Positions 11,653 to 22,683 are shown, counted from the stretch's first letter. The stretch is 64,000 nt of DNA from Babesia bovis T2Bo (GCF_000165395.2 NW_026261572.1:763913-827912); one strand, 5' to 3'. Notes: a model not told the origin generated them from the letters alone. Translations and numbers: made by a program.

Positions 11653-13617
11653 TCACTTCTTTTCTTCAGATTCAGGGTCACTGTCAGAACCGGACTTCTC
11701 AGACGCTTGCTGGTTGCCCTGGTACATCTGCTGAGATACCTTCCATGACAACTCCTGAAGACGCTTGTGGCATTCCTTCAGACTATCGATGTCTTCACTG
11801 GACATCTGCTCCCGAAGGTTGGCAAGCTGCTCCTCAAGACCCTTCTTGTCTTCCTCAGAAATCTTGTCCTTGAAATCACTCAACTGCTTCTCAACGGAGT
11901 AACAAAGAGTTTCAGCTTCATTGCGAGCATCAACTAAAAGCTTGCGCTGCTCATCAGATTGCTTGAAAGCTTCAGCATCCTTAACCATGCGTTCCACCTG
12001 CTCGTCACTCAAACCGCCACTGCTCTGAATAGTTATCTCCTGCTTGCGGCCGGTAGACTTGTCAACGGCACTAATGTTCATGATACCATTGGCATCTACA
12101 TCAAAAGTGACCTCAATCTGTGGAACACCACGGGGTGCCGGAGGAATACCAACAAGTTCAAATTGACCGAGCAATTGGTTGTCAGCAGCCATACCACGCT
12201 CACCCTGGTATACCTTAATACCAACCTGTGTTTGATTGTCGGCAGCAGTAGAGAATATCTGGCTCTTCTTAGTGGGAATGGTTGTGTTACGGTTGATCAA
12301 CCTGGTGAAAACACCACCAAGAGTTTCTATACCCAATGAAAGAGGGCAAACATCCAAAAGAAGCAAATCTTTAATCTCACCCTTAAGAACACCAGCCTGA
12401 ATAGCAGCACCCATAGCCACAGCCTCATCAGGGTTGACGGATTTGGAAGCTTCCTTGCCAAATATACGTTGGACAATGTCACCAACACGTGGCATACGAG
12501 TCATGCCTCCAACTAAAATGATGTCATTTAAGTCCTTCGATGATACACCGGCATCCTTTAGGCATTTCTCACAAGGTTCAATGGTGCCCTTGAGCAAATC
12601 ATCACAAATCTCCTCAAGCTTGGCACGGGTAAGCTTGAACTGCATATGCTTGGGGCCACTCATATCAGCAGTAATGAAAGGCAAATTGATTTCAGTCTGA
12701 GTCTTGCTCGATAACTCAATTTTGGCAGACTCTGCAGCCTCACGCAACCTCTGTAGAGCCAACTTATCATTGGTCAAGTCAATGCCCTGCTGCTTCTTAA
12801 ATTCCGATATTAAGTATTTAAGAATGCGCTGGTCAAAGTCCTCACCACCGAGAGAAGTATTGCCGTTGGTAGCCTTAACCTCAAAAACACCACCAAGGAT
12901 CTCCAATATTGAAATGTCAAAAGTACCACCACCTAAATCATATACAGCGATAGTCTTTCCGTCATTTTTCTCAAGACCGAAAGCCAAAGCAGCGGCAGTC
13001 GGCTCGTTAATAATCCTTAAAACGTCCAAACCAGCAATTTTGCCAGCGTCCTTGGTAGCCTGCCTCTGTGAGTCGTTGAAATATGCAGGCACAGTAATAA
13101 CAGCCTTAGTTACTTTCCTACCAAGGTGTGCCTCAGCCGTCTCCCTCATCTTTGAGAGGATGCAAGCGCCAATCTGGCTAGGGGAATATTGTTTACCCTG
13201 AGCTTCAATCCAAGCATCACCATTCGATGCACGGACTATCTTGTAGGGAAGGGTCTTTTGCTCCTTCTTCGTGACGTCATCGTCAAAACGGCGGCCAATG
13301 AATCTTTTAGTGGCGAACACCGTGTTCTCAGGGTTTGTTACAGCCTGACGCTTTGCTACCACACCTACAAGGCGCTGACCGTCATCTGTGAAAGCAACCA
13401 CAGAAGGTGTAGTCCTCATACCCTCGGAATTCTCAATGACCTTAGGAACAGAACCTTCCATAACAGCAACACAACTGTTGGTAGTACCAAGGTCAATACC
13501 AACAACATCACCTTGAACCTTAGATCGTAAGTTACGAGAAGTCGTCAAACTGCGTTGAACTAGACCCAGACGACAGGCTGGTGAGCCTAGAGAAAAAAAT
13601 CTGCTTAACAATGTCAT
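11653..13617 (-). CDS. mtHSP70: Mitochondrial HSP70 (DnaK-type chaperone, import motor ATPase)
   Basis: A single exon encodes 654 residues. A basic, Ser/Arg-rich presequence of about 35 residues precedes the ATPase signature [17 protein letters not shown]. Other hallmarks are [13 protein letters not shown], the Walker-like [15 protein letters not shown] and [11 protein letters not shown], followed by the substrate domain with the [14 protein letters not shown] motif. The C-terminus is acidic with EEKK rather than EEVD, so it is not the cytosolic form. The bacterial-type sequence together with the presequence points to the matrix form. It drives import at TIM23 and protein folding. It converges on the preceding gene (172 nt apart) and is divergent from the Cys-rich gene at 14470. 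Confidence 0.95.
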   Translation of the reverse strand: MTLLSRFFSLGSPACRLGLVQRSLTTSRNLRSKVQGDVVGIDLGTTNSCVAVMEGSVPKVIENSEGMRTTPSVVAFTDDGQRLVGVVAKRQAVTNPENTVFATKRFIGRRFDDDVTKKEQKTLPYKIVRASNGDAWIEAQGKQYSPSQIGACILSKMRETAEAHLGRKVTKAVITVPAYFNDSQRQATKDAGKIAGLDVLRIINEPTAAALAFGLEKNDGKTIAVYDLGGGTFDISILEILGGVFEVKATNGNTSLGGEDFDQRILKYLISEFKKQQGIDLTNDKLALQRLREAAESAKIELSSKTQTEINLPFITADMSGPKHMQFKLTRAKLEEICDDLLKGTIEPCEKCLKDAGVSSKDLNDIILVGGMTRMPRVGDIVQRIFGKEASKSVNPDEAVAMGAAIQAGVLKGEIKDLLLLDVCPLSLGIETLGGVFTRLINRNTTIPTKKSQIFSTAADNQTQVGIKVYQGERGMAADNQLLGQFELVGIPPAPRGVPQIEVTFDVDANGIMNISAVDKSTGRKQEITIQSSGGLSDEQVERMVKDAEAFKQSDEQRKLLVDARNEAETLCYSVEKQLSDFKDKISEEDKKGLEEQLANLREQMSSEDIDSLKECHKRLQELSWKVSQQMYQGNQQASEKSGSDSDPESEEKK

Positions 13618-14469
13618 CGTTATATGTCTATTAGCTTAAAATAAACAATTACAAAACATCGGGCAACCTATAATTCGCTGTCAATAAACAAGTAATGACG
13701 TTTGACGATAACCTAGTAATAGGCACGCGACGCCAATGCAACGATGAATCAGCTCTCTATCAAGGATTCCACAAATTATGTGGAACCCAATAACACCAGA
13801 AATTGATCAGTCTATAATGGTGTAATATATAACAGTAGAAAAGGGGTCAATCAACAAGCAAAGGCAGGCTGTCTTGGCAATTGTGGGGAAATGCTAACAA
13901 ATAACCTGAGGTGGCAAATAAGATTATTATGGATAACTAAATCATTAAAAAACACAATGTGTGTAGTGAGATGGCACGTAATCATGTAACTGTACGCTAC
14001 GCAGTCTGTCAATCGAATTGGTCAACACAATGTCTAGGTTACAATTAATATCTTGATTTCCATACGAAGACACATTGTCTTATACTGGCAAGCATTAAGG
14101 TACATTACACATATACTGTGGATCAGGGCAGACGTTTGCTAATCACACATTTGCGAATTATTGTGCCTAATTCATATCCTCAGGAAAACGTTGGCTGGAA
14201 TTGATATTTACACATTATGCATCTCCTCCTACATCGAAAACGTATTTATATAATCCTAGTGTTACACCTCTCTAGTATGACGGATCTTCATAGGGGTTTA
14301 CCCAACACAATAAGTATTGCACATAACTAGATGTGTACCAATAATCAATTACAAATTCCAACATCCAGTACGAAAATATAAATAAAATTAGAATTAAGTG
14401 CATATTTTCTTACTGGACATAAGTAGTTGCAATGCCACTGATATAGTACGCTGATGTCGTTGGACTAAA
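13618..14469. other. Divergent intergenic region upstream of mtHSP70 and the Cys-rich gene
   Basis: This 852-nt AT-rich spacer must contain the mtHSP70 promoter and 5' UTR and probably that of the small gene at 14470. I see no coding signal longer than chance, no tRNA and no obvious repeat. Confidence 0.5.
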
Positions 14470-14953
14470 ATGTATAAAGTGGCTCGAATCGCTTTGCTGA
14501 CGATAATTGGTTTGGTGTTGCAGATCCGTCAAAACTGTAATGTGCGAGCTCAATTCTGTACAGAAGCAGTGTGCCAACTATGCTGCAAAGCGACACAGAA
14601 TGGGTGTGTAAATGCCTTTACTTCACACACAAAGGGAACGTTAATGAGTGATAATTTGTATTGTGAGGTACGTTACGTACCAAGTTGTTGAATCAATATT
14701 TGCAGCAATGTAATTGTGATAACCCCCAAATAGGTAGGAAGACGTTATACGAGTGTGTAACGACAAATCAGGTTGCGGTTGGGTAGGTAGACGGTTCAAG
14801 CGAATTGAATGTAATTCATGTGGAGTTATAGAAACTATGCTTCAAAAGTAAGTGATAGTGACTGGCTTATATAACATTCTTAGTAACCCAGACCTTCCAG
14901 TCGCAGGATGTGGCCATGCTGTTGTTGACGGCGCTCTTATATACACGATCTGA
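14470..14953 (+). CDS. Small cysteine-rich secreted protein of unknown function (three predicted exons)
   Basis: The first exon (14470-14667) starts at an ATG and encodes a short basic N-terminus, a hydrophobic core (VARIALLTIIGLVLQI) and then a Cys-rich segment (CTEAVCQLCCK). Joining 14738-14847 and 14884-14953 keeps the frame open and adds paired cysteines (VCNDKSGCGW, ECNSCG, AGCGH), ending in TGA. The total is 125 residues. Intron 2 is 36 nt with a GTAAGT donor. Intron 1 is 70 nt; a shorter 38-nt version (acceptor at 14705) would give a different, shorter C-terminus. A signal peptide followed by regularly spaced cysteines suggests a disulfide-rich secreted or zinc-binding protein. No family was recognised. 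The metaxin-like gene starts 72 nt downstream. Confidence 0.45.
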
Positions 14954-15025
14954 TATCTAAATCGTAGTTGATCGTTACATCTACCGTTCATATGCTGTCG
15001 CAATCTGGCATATCTAGATAATCGC

Positions 15026-16148
15026 ATGGGACCGATTCAGTGGCTAAGGGGTTATTACCCCCCTCGTAAAGAAGAACAGGAAATACCTAAATCTGAAAGG
15101 CAGATAGTAGTGCACTATAATAGATATTGGCTACCTCCCAAACAAGAAACGGATGATGGTAACGACTTGCAAAATGACAAACGGGTAACGGTCGTTCTAG
15201 AGCCGTATGTACTGTTATTGTGTTTATTGAGAAGAGTAACCGGAATTAAATTTCTCATGATACCCACGTCAGATGAAGAATTTGCAGGGGGTGCTATGCC
15301 TGCCGCTTATGTTGAGGATGCCAAGTGTTTTACTGGTGAACCCCTTCGAGAAGAACAACTAATTAATTACATCCTCAAAAATGCGCAGGGGATATCCGAG
15401 GATGCACAAAAGGTATTGAGAAGTGAATTCTCGTTATATACACCCCAAAACATGGCACAACAATCTGATGTTACTCCAGAAGCAGTAATATCATATCACA
15501 GCAGTACCTCCATACTGCCGGTTTATGTGTTTAAACATCTGCGCTATGCAGTACTTTTTATCATTTGGGTGTATCCAAAAATATCGCAAAATGTAACTAA
15601 AAGTATTATACTCAACTCAACTCCATGGCCATATGGGTACTATGTATACCATCGAAGAGCGAGGCAAATGGCGAAGGCCTGTTCGCTACGCGGTTACTCC
15701 AATATTGAGTTCACTATTAAAGAGTTGGGTTTAATGTTGAAGGAATTGCAGCGTGTATTGCAGGGACCAGCCAAGAGTATGATTCACAGGTAAATTTAGT
15801 CAACCAGTTATCTTCATATCTTCTAGACCTGGTCACTGGACAGAAGGGGCTGTCTTTGCAAATCTTGCCGTTCTTTTTAGCATACCCTGTCATGGTGAGT
15901 ATCGTTTATATGGCGTCATAATGGATGCATGTATAGGGGTAGAAGAGTTACTAGTGTTCCACCGTGACTTTTACGACCTGAAAGCCTACTGTGCACTTAT
16001 GGTACGTAATTATCAGGTGGCGGATTTACAACCGCCATTTCTTTCTGGTAATACGTTTCCTATTAGCTATTTTGTCAAAGATGCTTCATCAACGATGAAG
16101 TTTCTATCGGGGATTTATGCTAAAATATCGCATCTGTGGTATCTTTAA
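15026..16148 (+). CDS. Metaxin/Sam37-like mitochondrial outer-membrane protein
   Basis: Predicted exons 15026-15789, 15827-15894 and 15937-16148 give 347 residues. The N-terminal half has the thioredoxin-like Tom37/metaxin pattern: a hydrophobic strand (YVLLLCLLRRVTGIKF), a GGAMPAAYVED loop and then a helix ending LINYIL. The middle has the family's tryptophan-rich stretch (FIIWVYPKISQNVTKS, then TPWPYGYYV). The C-terminal GST-like helices read GAVFANLAVLFSIP and ELLVFHRDFYDLKAYC. Metaxins form part of the SAM complex, which inserts beta-barrel proteins. The second intron (42 nt, GTGAGT...TATAG) has no in-frame stop. Removing it brings the two GST-like helices to normal family spacing, so I treat it as spliced. 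No C-terminal membrane anchor is obvious. Confidence 0.68.
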
Positions 16149-16463
16149 CTGTCACGCCACATACAAAGGGTATCGTAAATGAAAATTAACTTTGTTACTC
16201 TCATATGAATATCACTTGAATTAGTACATATATATAATTATGCCCAACTGCCTTATATAACAAAAATCATTTGAAACCATATACTATGTAATGAGATTTT
16301 AATCATTTGAAAGAATATTCAAAAGGTTTGATGATTGCTTTCGGTTGCTAACCATAGCGATGTGCGATAGATTTTGCTTATATGGAATGCAACCGGCAAC
16401 AGCGTATTTCAACAGAAGCATACGGGTGTCCATTCGTTATACTAGATGCTCTACGTGAATGTT
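16149..16463. other. Convergent 3' spacer between metaxin-like gene and uS14m
   Basis: These 315 nt lie between two converging genes and are AT-rich. I see no gene here. It should hold both 3' UTRs and polyadenylation sites. Confidence 0.5.
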
Positions 16464-16802
16464 TCATCTAAATAGATCAGGGCGATGTCCGTAACGGCGT
16501 AGCCAACCCTCCCTAGCAACCTGTTGAAATGCCATCTTCGACATTCGAGTGAACCTGAACACTCCGTGGCCATATCCACCAAAAATACAACGCATACGGA
16601 TTCTATATAGTCCAACCTTGTTATCCAGAGGTATGTGACCCTTTAAGCCCATATTACGGTACACTACCTTGTAAACGCGTGTGTTGACTTCCGACTCGCG
16701 GAACAGACGGCGTGACAATGCATCACGCTGAACCCAGTTTTTGAAAGATGGAAACCCAAAAGGAGGGTCCAAAATTATAGGACCGGGATTTCTAGCAGCC
16801 AT
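16464..16802 (-). CDS. MRPS14: Mitochondrial small-subunit ribosomal protein uS14m
   Basis: This is a single 112-residue exon. The last 50 residues match the S14 core: RIRMRCIFGGYGHGVFRFTRMSK followed by AFQQVAREGWLRRYGHRPDLF, corresponding to the R-x-R-C...TG-x-x-G-x-x-R-x-F...R-x-x-F-x-x-x-A-x-x-G pattern. Cytosolic S14 (S29) is far shorter and zinc-binding, so this C-minus, longer form points to an organellar ribosome. No long presequence is visible, so mitochondrial rather than plastid targeting is inferred from composition and resemblance to MRPS14. It is transcribed in the same direction as the TFIIF-alpha gene upstream, 56 nt apart. Confidence 0.8.
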   Translation of the reverse strand: MAARNPGPIILDPPFGFPSFKNWVQRDALSRRLFRESEVNTRVYKVVYRNMGLKGHIPLDNKVGLYRIRMRCIFGGYGHGVFRFTRMSKMAFQQVAREGWLRRYGHRPDLFR

Positions 16803-16858
16803 CCGTCATCACATCAACTGGACAATGTCACACTATAAACGATGTGTGACACTGCGAG

Positions 16859-18228
16859 TCACATATAATTTGCCTTCAGCGAAATAGACTTCACCTTCTT
16901 GTTGCCTACTTCTTCCGCACTGACATTACATCTATTTTGAATCAAATTGTGTATTATGCGGAAATCGTCATTTTTGGATGTAATCTTGAATAGGTCAAGT
17001 ATGCGCTGTACATTGAGATGCTCAACCAAAAATAAAACACACCTTAATTGGCACTTTGCCGCCGTTCTGACGTAGAAATTCCATAAAACGCTTTTCCATG
17101 GTTTGGCTTTTATTATCCTCTGTTTTGTTTTTCTTAGCCCCCTGTCCATCAGAAGAATCCTGCCTCCGCTGCTGTTTGCCGGAAGATGAGACCTGAGAAT
17201 CTTCATCGTCATCAGAGTATTCCTGAAGATCTTCATCCATCTCACGTTCAGCTTGCTGTTGCAATAAGTTCTTCATCCTCTACGCGCTTATTAAAATAAC
17301 ATAAATGCCTGCACTTACATTACCATATAACGTAAGGTGTGGCTGATTTAGCGGGTCGTCACCATCTTCATACGTAACCTCATCGTTGTAGAATTCTTCA
17401 TCGTCGCTTGCTGCCTCTTCATAGTCCCAGTGAATCTTCTCTACTTTGACTTTGGTAGATGACCTCGAAGAGGCGTCGGAAACCTGCTTGTTTTCTTCAA
17501 CGTCACCTAAATCGTCAGATTTGATTATACGCCTTAATCTTTCAGCCAAAATAGTGTCCTTCTGAACCAAACTATTCAGTATACTATAAAACATACGGAG
17601 ATACTCCGTGACGAGGGTGCAGATGTCCCCGGTTTATGTGACGTCATTGGTTCCAGCATCATGTATTTGCTGACAGGAACTATGTTCACACTATTATCCA
17701 ACTATTGGAATTATTTATTGAATCGAAGATGGAAACGTACCGTGTTCTCCATTAACATGAAATAACAATCCGTATCAATAATCCTCTCTTGTGCTCTAAA
17801 ATTGCGGGTTTCTACCTGTTCTTGACGACCTATTCCTATACCTCGCCAGGACTCTACATTGGAGTCCACGTTGGAAGATTCATTATTATCCTACACTACG
17901 TAAGCATATCAGCATTGATACCTACATTCAGTAAAGGCTCCAACCGTTTCAACGTAAAATGGCGCATTATATCAGGCATGCAAACAACACCAACGTTGAA
18001 ACGCTCGGGGATACTAAGTTGAAGCTTTGTTGTGTATCCAGCTTCCTCAGGGGGAGAAACCGATGAAGTAGATATCTGACATCCATTTTTCTTAAACTTC
18101 ATAGATCAACCTACATCATCGAGTACCATTTCCTGCTTCAGCGGTGTTGCAGCTGGATTTAAAGCCCTCGGAACACCCTCGCGAGGAGGAAGTTGAAAAC
18201 CCTGCGAGCCTTCAGTAGCGCTTAACAT
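16859..18228 (-). CDS. Transcription initiation factor TFIIF alpha-like protein (RAP74), seven exons
   Basis: I assembled the minus-strand exons 18228-18115, 18075-17926, 17890-17741, 17701-17597, 17561-17319, 17279-17043 and 17005-16859 (381 residues). All six introns are 35-39 nt with GT...AG ends and preserve phase 0. The N-terminal part (FNVGVVCMPDIMRHF, TDCYFMLMENT, NIVPVSKYMML) resembles the RAP74 dimerisation barrel. The centre is acidic (WDYEEAASDDEEFYNDE, SDDDEDS) and then Lys-rich. The last 70 residues (FMEFLRQNGGKVPIK...DLFKITSKN...IIHNLIQNR) look like the RAP74 C-terminal winged helix that contacts FCP1. TFIIF stabilises RNA polymerase II at promoters. Each exon alone is unremarkable; the family call rests on the assembled order. 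Confidence 0.6.
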
Positions 18229-18590
18229 AGTACGTGTAACAAATCTACTTGTGATCGCTGCATACCGAAAGTATCATAAGATAATGCGCATGAATGTGCA
18301 AAATAAAATGTGAAATGTGTTAAAATGTTTATTTCACGATCTGGCAACGGTTATATGTATATATCCAACAACTTAATTTCTTTTTATTCACAAAATTCAC
18401 TTATATGTTCATTTCAGTCTACACATTATAAATTAATATCGATGTGCAAGCATTCAAGGGATTTATTATTAACGCCTAAACGCGACGCATCATCTCATTT
18501 ATATAAGGCTCTTAGAAACATATGATGACAACTATCTATAAGATCAAAGGGAAAATATATATTGATTATACGAATTAGAAGAATTTTCAA

Positions 18591-18899
18591 ATGCAAACAA
18601 TGAATGGAGCCAATGATGATAAAACCATAATTGTATCAAAGTGTGATATCGAGGAAGATAAACAGTCGTCTGAAAAACAGACAGATGAATCCAGCAGAAA
18701 TGAGTACTTTTGGAAGAATGCAAGTAATAGAGATCTCTTGAGGAGCTGTCAAAGTAAACAAAATAAGGAAGAGTATTCACCTCTACAAGACACGGAGTCA
18801 AATATCAATCATATAAAACCCAATATATACATATCGCGCACCACGCAATATAAAACGATACCGTATGAAACATATTGCAGGCAAAAACGGGCGGCATAG
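18591..18899 (+). CDS. Small hydrophilic hypothetical protein
   Basis: An ATG opens 102 codons of charged, Asn/Lys/Glu/Ser-rich sequence (SEKQTDESSRNEYFWKN, CQSKQNKEEYSPLQ) with no hydrophobic segment. The composition is more protein-like than the AT-rich surroundings. There is no family signal, no signal peptide and no clear splice partner. It could be a lineage-specific gene, an exon of a degraded gene or a chance frame. Confidence 0.28.
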   Translation: MQTMNGANDDKTIIVSKCDIEEDKQSSEKQTDESSRNEYFWKNASNRDLLRSCQSKQNKEEYSPLQDTESNINHIKPNIYISRTTQYKTIPYETYCRQKRAA

Positions 18900-19235
18900 G
18901 TGATTTGGTTACGTGGACTATAAAATCTAATCAATTTATTTCCATGATGTTCTATGCTTTTACCTAAATTGTTCGTTGTATAACCGTTATACAATATGGA
19001 AGTAAATAGCTATGAATGACAATAGTATATAGTAATATTAATTTTGTACGACACTCATATCGATGGAAATGTATTAAAAGCGCCATGGAAGACTCTGGGA
19101 AATATAACGTTAGTAACAGAAATATCCTTTTGAACTTTAAAATCATTGCGTTGTATATAATGTTCACCTCACAAGATAGATAATATTGTATATATCGTCT
19201 ATAAACTAGGTATCATAGATCTGGGATCCTGAAGT

Positions 19236-19427
19236 TCATGTTTCGAGATTCCCATAGACGTGATATAAAAGCTCATCGTAATTTGCTCGGAAAACAGCTA
19301 TTATTTTGACTAATTTTTCAAATTTGGGAACAATCCGGTGCATGCCAGCATTATTGTCGATTGCGTATCCTTCGCATTTATCCTCTGGATAAAGGTTGGT
19401 ACAAAATATAGAAAAATGTACTCGCAT
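19236..19427 (-). CDS. Short possible coding fragment, 63 residues
   Basis: An ATG on the minus strand opens a frame whose composition looks protein-like (CTNLYPEDKCEGYAID, then KLVKIIAVFRANYDELLYHV). It has two cysteines near the start and ends in TGA. No family was recognised and no upstream exon is clear. It may be a remnant of a small secreted protein like others in this island, or chance. Confidence 0.22.
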   Translation of the reverse strand: MRVHFSIFCTNLYPEDKCEGYAIDNNAGMHRIVPKFEKLVKIIAVFRANYDELLYHVYGNLET

Positions 19428-19547
19428 CGAATTTACACATTTATTGCCTAATTATATAATTAGAACACATTATGTACGACACTGTATGTAAATCGACTCC
19501 AATGATATAGATTGTTATGACATATTGATCTCTATTTGGTGATCCAC

Positions 19548-19908
19548 ATGAGGTTTTACATAGCGATAGTACATTTATTTTTCATGCATAACTGATTGAG
19601 TGACTTTGATGCAAATACCAACTCTGTGCGTCAAGTGTAGTAGTTAATGAGAAAATATTGATATACATGCTGGAATATATTATTAAATTCCTTTGTAGTG
19701 TCATCGGGCGTAATATAATGAAAACGAAAATGACATACCTAAAGAAAATGTAATCGAGTATGAAAATGGCCTTATAGCCGCAATTAATGGAGATGAAAAC
19801 GAATAACTCAGTGTTGAATTCAACGATATCAAATGTACACCCACACAACAAATTTGTGAAACCGAATGTAATGATTATATACAATCAGGCGCCCTAAATA
19901 GTCTTTAA
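19548..19908 (+). pseudogene. Broken small secreted-protein gene
   Basis: An ATG at 19548 begins a short hydrophobic leader-like stretch (MRFYIAIVHLFF), which is followed almost at once by an in-frame TGA and then more protein-like codons up to about 19640. From about 19714 a second frame reads acidic, Asn/Glu-rich codons (NENENDIPKENVIEYEN). It is interrupted by TAA at 19804-19806 and then continues with cysteine-bearing sequence (IKCTPTQQICETECNDYI) to TAA at 19906-19908. A leader, acidic body and Cys-rich tail interrupted by single stops suggest a decayed secreted protein. An unresolved intron could explain part of the break, but not all of it. Confidence 0.33.
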
Positions 19909-21291
19909 AATGTTTTATTAGCAAAAGAATCATGATGGTTTCTGTAGGTTAACATAGAGCATCATGATTAAAATGGGAATGGAGGGGTAACATATTCCAA
20001 ACTAAAAAATGAGACTCTATATATACATCACAACGCTGAGTGACTCTACTAGACATTAAATATTTTTATTTCATTAAGAATTGCAACAATCATGTAATCG
20101 ATTACAAGGTACACTAGAGATGTTGATTTTCAAAAGAAACACTCATGTACCAGATTGCACAACGTCATATAATGCCTGACACGATCATGACAATATGTTG
20201 GTTTTAATTATTTTTTCCCGTTTCCCAAAAAACTATGTGGTGCTGTTACATGGTCATGCTGGTATTCTATATATTCTCTTAATACTTTTAATCCTATATA
20301 TATTGCAAGCTATGATGTTGTTTATGCGCATGTCATTACAATATTGATATTTGTGCTACATGCCTCCGGTATGCAGATATACTGTCCTTTAAAACAGTAT
20401 AAACGAATATTTGTATATCATTAGGTTGGCTATTTCACCGTGAGCATGACCGGTAAAAGCTGAAACGATGGACTTCTTTGTATGACCATATATAGTATAT
20501 CATTACAGATTCACTATTTTATTCACATCGTACTTGAGATTAATGACATTTTGTCTTTAGCATTAACATAGCACCCATGTGATGCTTTAGTCAGATTACT
20601 CTGAGATTCGAGATGTAGCAAAATTGTGTTCGGCACCTACTTTGGAAATGCATAAATGTGAGTGGATTTAACTTACGACGCATTTTAAAACTACTTGAGT
20701 TATAGTGTGGTGTCTCAGATAGCCTCAACAATAAAATTTGCCCGCATTCATACATTAGATTTTCACCTTATCATAATAATAAACAGAATAATTACTATCA
20801 GTAATTATATGGTAAATCTTATAATTGACTTTTTCAATAAATGATCAAAGTAGCTCTTCTTTTAGTGTCTAACTTTTGCGCATGATATAAAAGGAATATA
20901 GGCATCTAATAACACATATATCGTAATTATCAACGTTTTGTTTGCGTTTTTATTGGAAACTATTTGTAAATTATGCCATTATTTTTTCACAGATTGTAGT
21001 TACTCTATTGGAACACCATAGTGTATAATTAATTTTCTGTCTATATAAACGGTGTACCAAAAGGCAATAATGAAATATGCGTGAGATAATGCTGTGAGTG
21101 ATATAAATGAATGGTTTATTGGTAAAAATTTTGAAATCTGAGAAATATTTAATGTTTATACGATATATACCCTTAGTGTCAAATCCTGCTCTATATATTA
21201 TGAGCTTAATTGTTGCAACAATAATATCTGTTGAATATGCTGACGAGGTGCTGCGATAGAATTTTCTACGTTTATAGATAGCGTCCCTCAT

Positions 21292-22683
21292 ATGGAACAC
21301 CATTATCAAATGATCCAAAACGCTCCTAATATAAACATAACTGTAAGACATAACTTTCCAACTGACATAATGGGACACAGCGGATGGTTACTGATGTCTA
21401 CCTTAGCTGTGTTGTTAGTGTTAGTAAATACAAGCCAATTGGGTTGTATAGTATTAGACCTTAGTAAGGTTGATTTTGATCCACCAATAAAAGTTGTGCA
21501 TGGAACTTTTAGAAATGGTGGCATTTATACATTCCTTGATACAGAATCTGTACATCCACAAGCCATTGTCTTTGGAAAACACTTGGTCGACATACCGTCA
21601 AACCAAGCAACTCGCCCAGGGCATATGAAAATACATATTTATATGAAATATGGCAAGCCAATGATCGGTATTACATATATGTATACTCGCAGTAAAGTGA
21701 AATGGAGAACCAAGTTTCTAGTTTTTTCCGAAGGGGAATATAAATTAGCGCCGATGCAGTACAAGTTCTTATTTGTCAATGGTCCCATATCAGTGCCTTA
21801 CGACTTTGATGATATGGAATGTCATCCATTTATCAAAAAAAGTCGCATACGTCCATACGCTAATGGTACTATGTTATCTAGCAGTAAATACAGGTATGTA
21901 AAAAAACGCCTAGTTATTCACCGTCTACCGACATTGCTTAACGATGAAATAATAATCTCACCCTTTACATGGATAAATAAATCTTTTAACTCCATAGGTA
22001 AAAAGGTATCTATATCGTCTCATAGTCAAAAGATCTTTGTTCCTGAATCCGGTGGCTATATATATCTATATTTCGGCTATCAAGGACGAAGCAGACATAC
22101 CGTGAATATACCACCAATTGTTGATGGGATATTTAATCGGAGGAGTATTATGGGTTACACATACAAGTTTAGTACACTTGGTGATAAATCACCAGGCTCC
22201 TTTTTATTGAAAATAGTTATTGATATTTCAAAAACCACCCATGATCTCTCTGAGGTTGTAATATTGTACAACTTAGCAATGGGTGATTGGATTTACACCC
22301 AGTACGTTTTAATTGAGAAACTTTATTCTATACATTTAACTGTAAGAGTTGTAAACAGTGCCTTGAATTGTACAATATACGAAACTGGTGAGAATGAGTT
22401 CATTTCCCATGTTGAAACCTTCATAAATCGAAAACAAGGGTGTCAGTTTATAGTGGTCAACTTATTGAAGATTCAGAAACGTGGAGAAAATTTTTCAATA
22501 AACTATGGAATTTCCAAGATTTTTAACGTTATATACCATGAAAATGATATAATTTATTATGATCTATCTAAATATTGGATCGATCCTTACATGGAGATGC
22601 TAAATAACATCGCAATTGCTCCAAAATTTGCAAAACCAGATGATATCGGCATACTTATGAATAGATTGATGCGTAACACTTGA
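21292..22683 (+). CDS. Secreted or surface protein of unknown family, 463 residues
   Basis: This is one intact exon. The first in-frame ATG is at 21292, but a second at 21370 places a typical signal peptide right at the N-terminus (GWLLMSTLAVLLVLVNT) ending near a cysteine, so 21370 (437 residues) may be the true start. The mature part begins LDLSKVDFDPPIKVV and is rich in beta-prone Ile/Tyr/Val with NxS/T sites and few cysteines. No C-terminal membrane segment or GPI-like tail is visible, so secretion into a parasite compartment or the host cell is plausible. I do not recognise the family. Neighbours are AT-rich DNA upstream and broken coding remnants downstream. Confidence 0.72.
   Translation: MEHHYQMIQNAPNINITVRHNFPTDIMGHSGWLLMSTLAVLLVLVNTSQLGCIVLDLSKVDFDPPIKVVHGTFRNGGIYTFLDTESVHPQAIVFGKHLVDIPSNQATRPGHMKIHIYMKYGKPMIGITYMYTRSKVKWRTKFLVFSEGEYKLAPMQYKFLFVNGPISVPYDFDDMECHPFIKKSRIRPYANGTMLSSSKYRYVKKRLVIHRLPTLLNDEIIISPFTWINKSFNSIGKKVSISSHSQKIFVPESGGYIYLYFGYQGRSRHTVNIPPIVDGIFNRRSIMGYTYKFSTLGDKSPGSFLLKIVIDISKTTHDLSEVVILYNLAMGDWIYTQYVLIEKLYSIHLTVRVVNSALNCTIYETGENEFISHVETFINRKQGCQFIVVNLLKIQKRGENFSINYGISKIFNVIYHENDIIYYDLSKYWIDPYMEMLNNIAIAPKFAKPDDIGILMNRLMRNT

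Larger units (their letters stand above)
18229..21291. other. AT-rich, gene-poor region with scattered coding remnants
   Basis: Three kilobases are visibly more AT-rich than the flanking genes and carry no recognisable conserved gene. Short open stretches with coding-like composition occur at 18591-18899 (+), 19236-19427 (-) and 19548-19908 (+, broken). The first 300 nt should contain the TFIIF-alpha promoter. From about 19910 to 21290 I see only AT-rich sequence with stops in all frames. Confidence 0.5.

Noticed and set aside
19582..19884. 100-codon minus-strand hydrophobic frame
   Set aside because: It is antisense to an Asn/Glu-rich plus-strand remnant, which explains the Phe/Ile/Tyr-rich translation.
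18229..21291. The AT-rich stretch as a centromere
   Set aside because: Base composition alone cannot show this. The stretch also has coding remnants and no visible repeat array.
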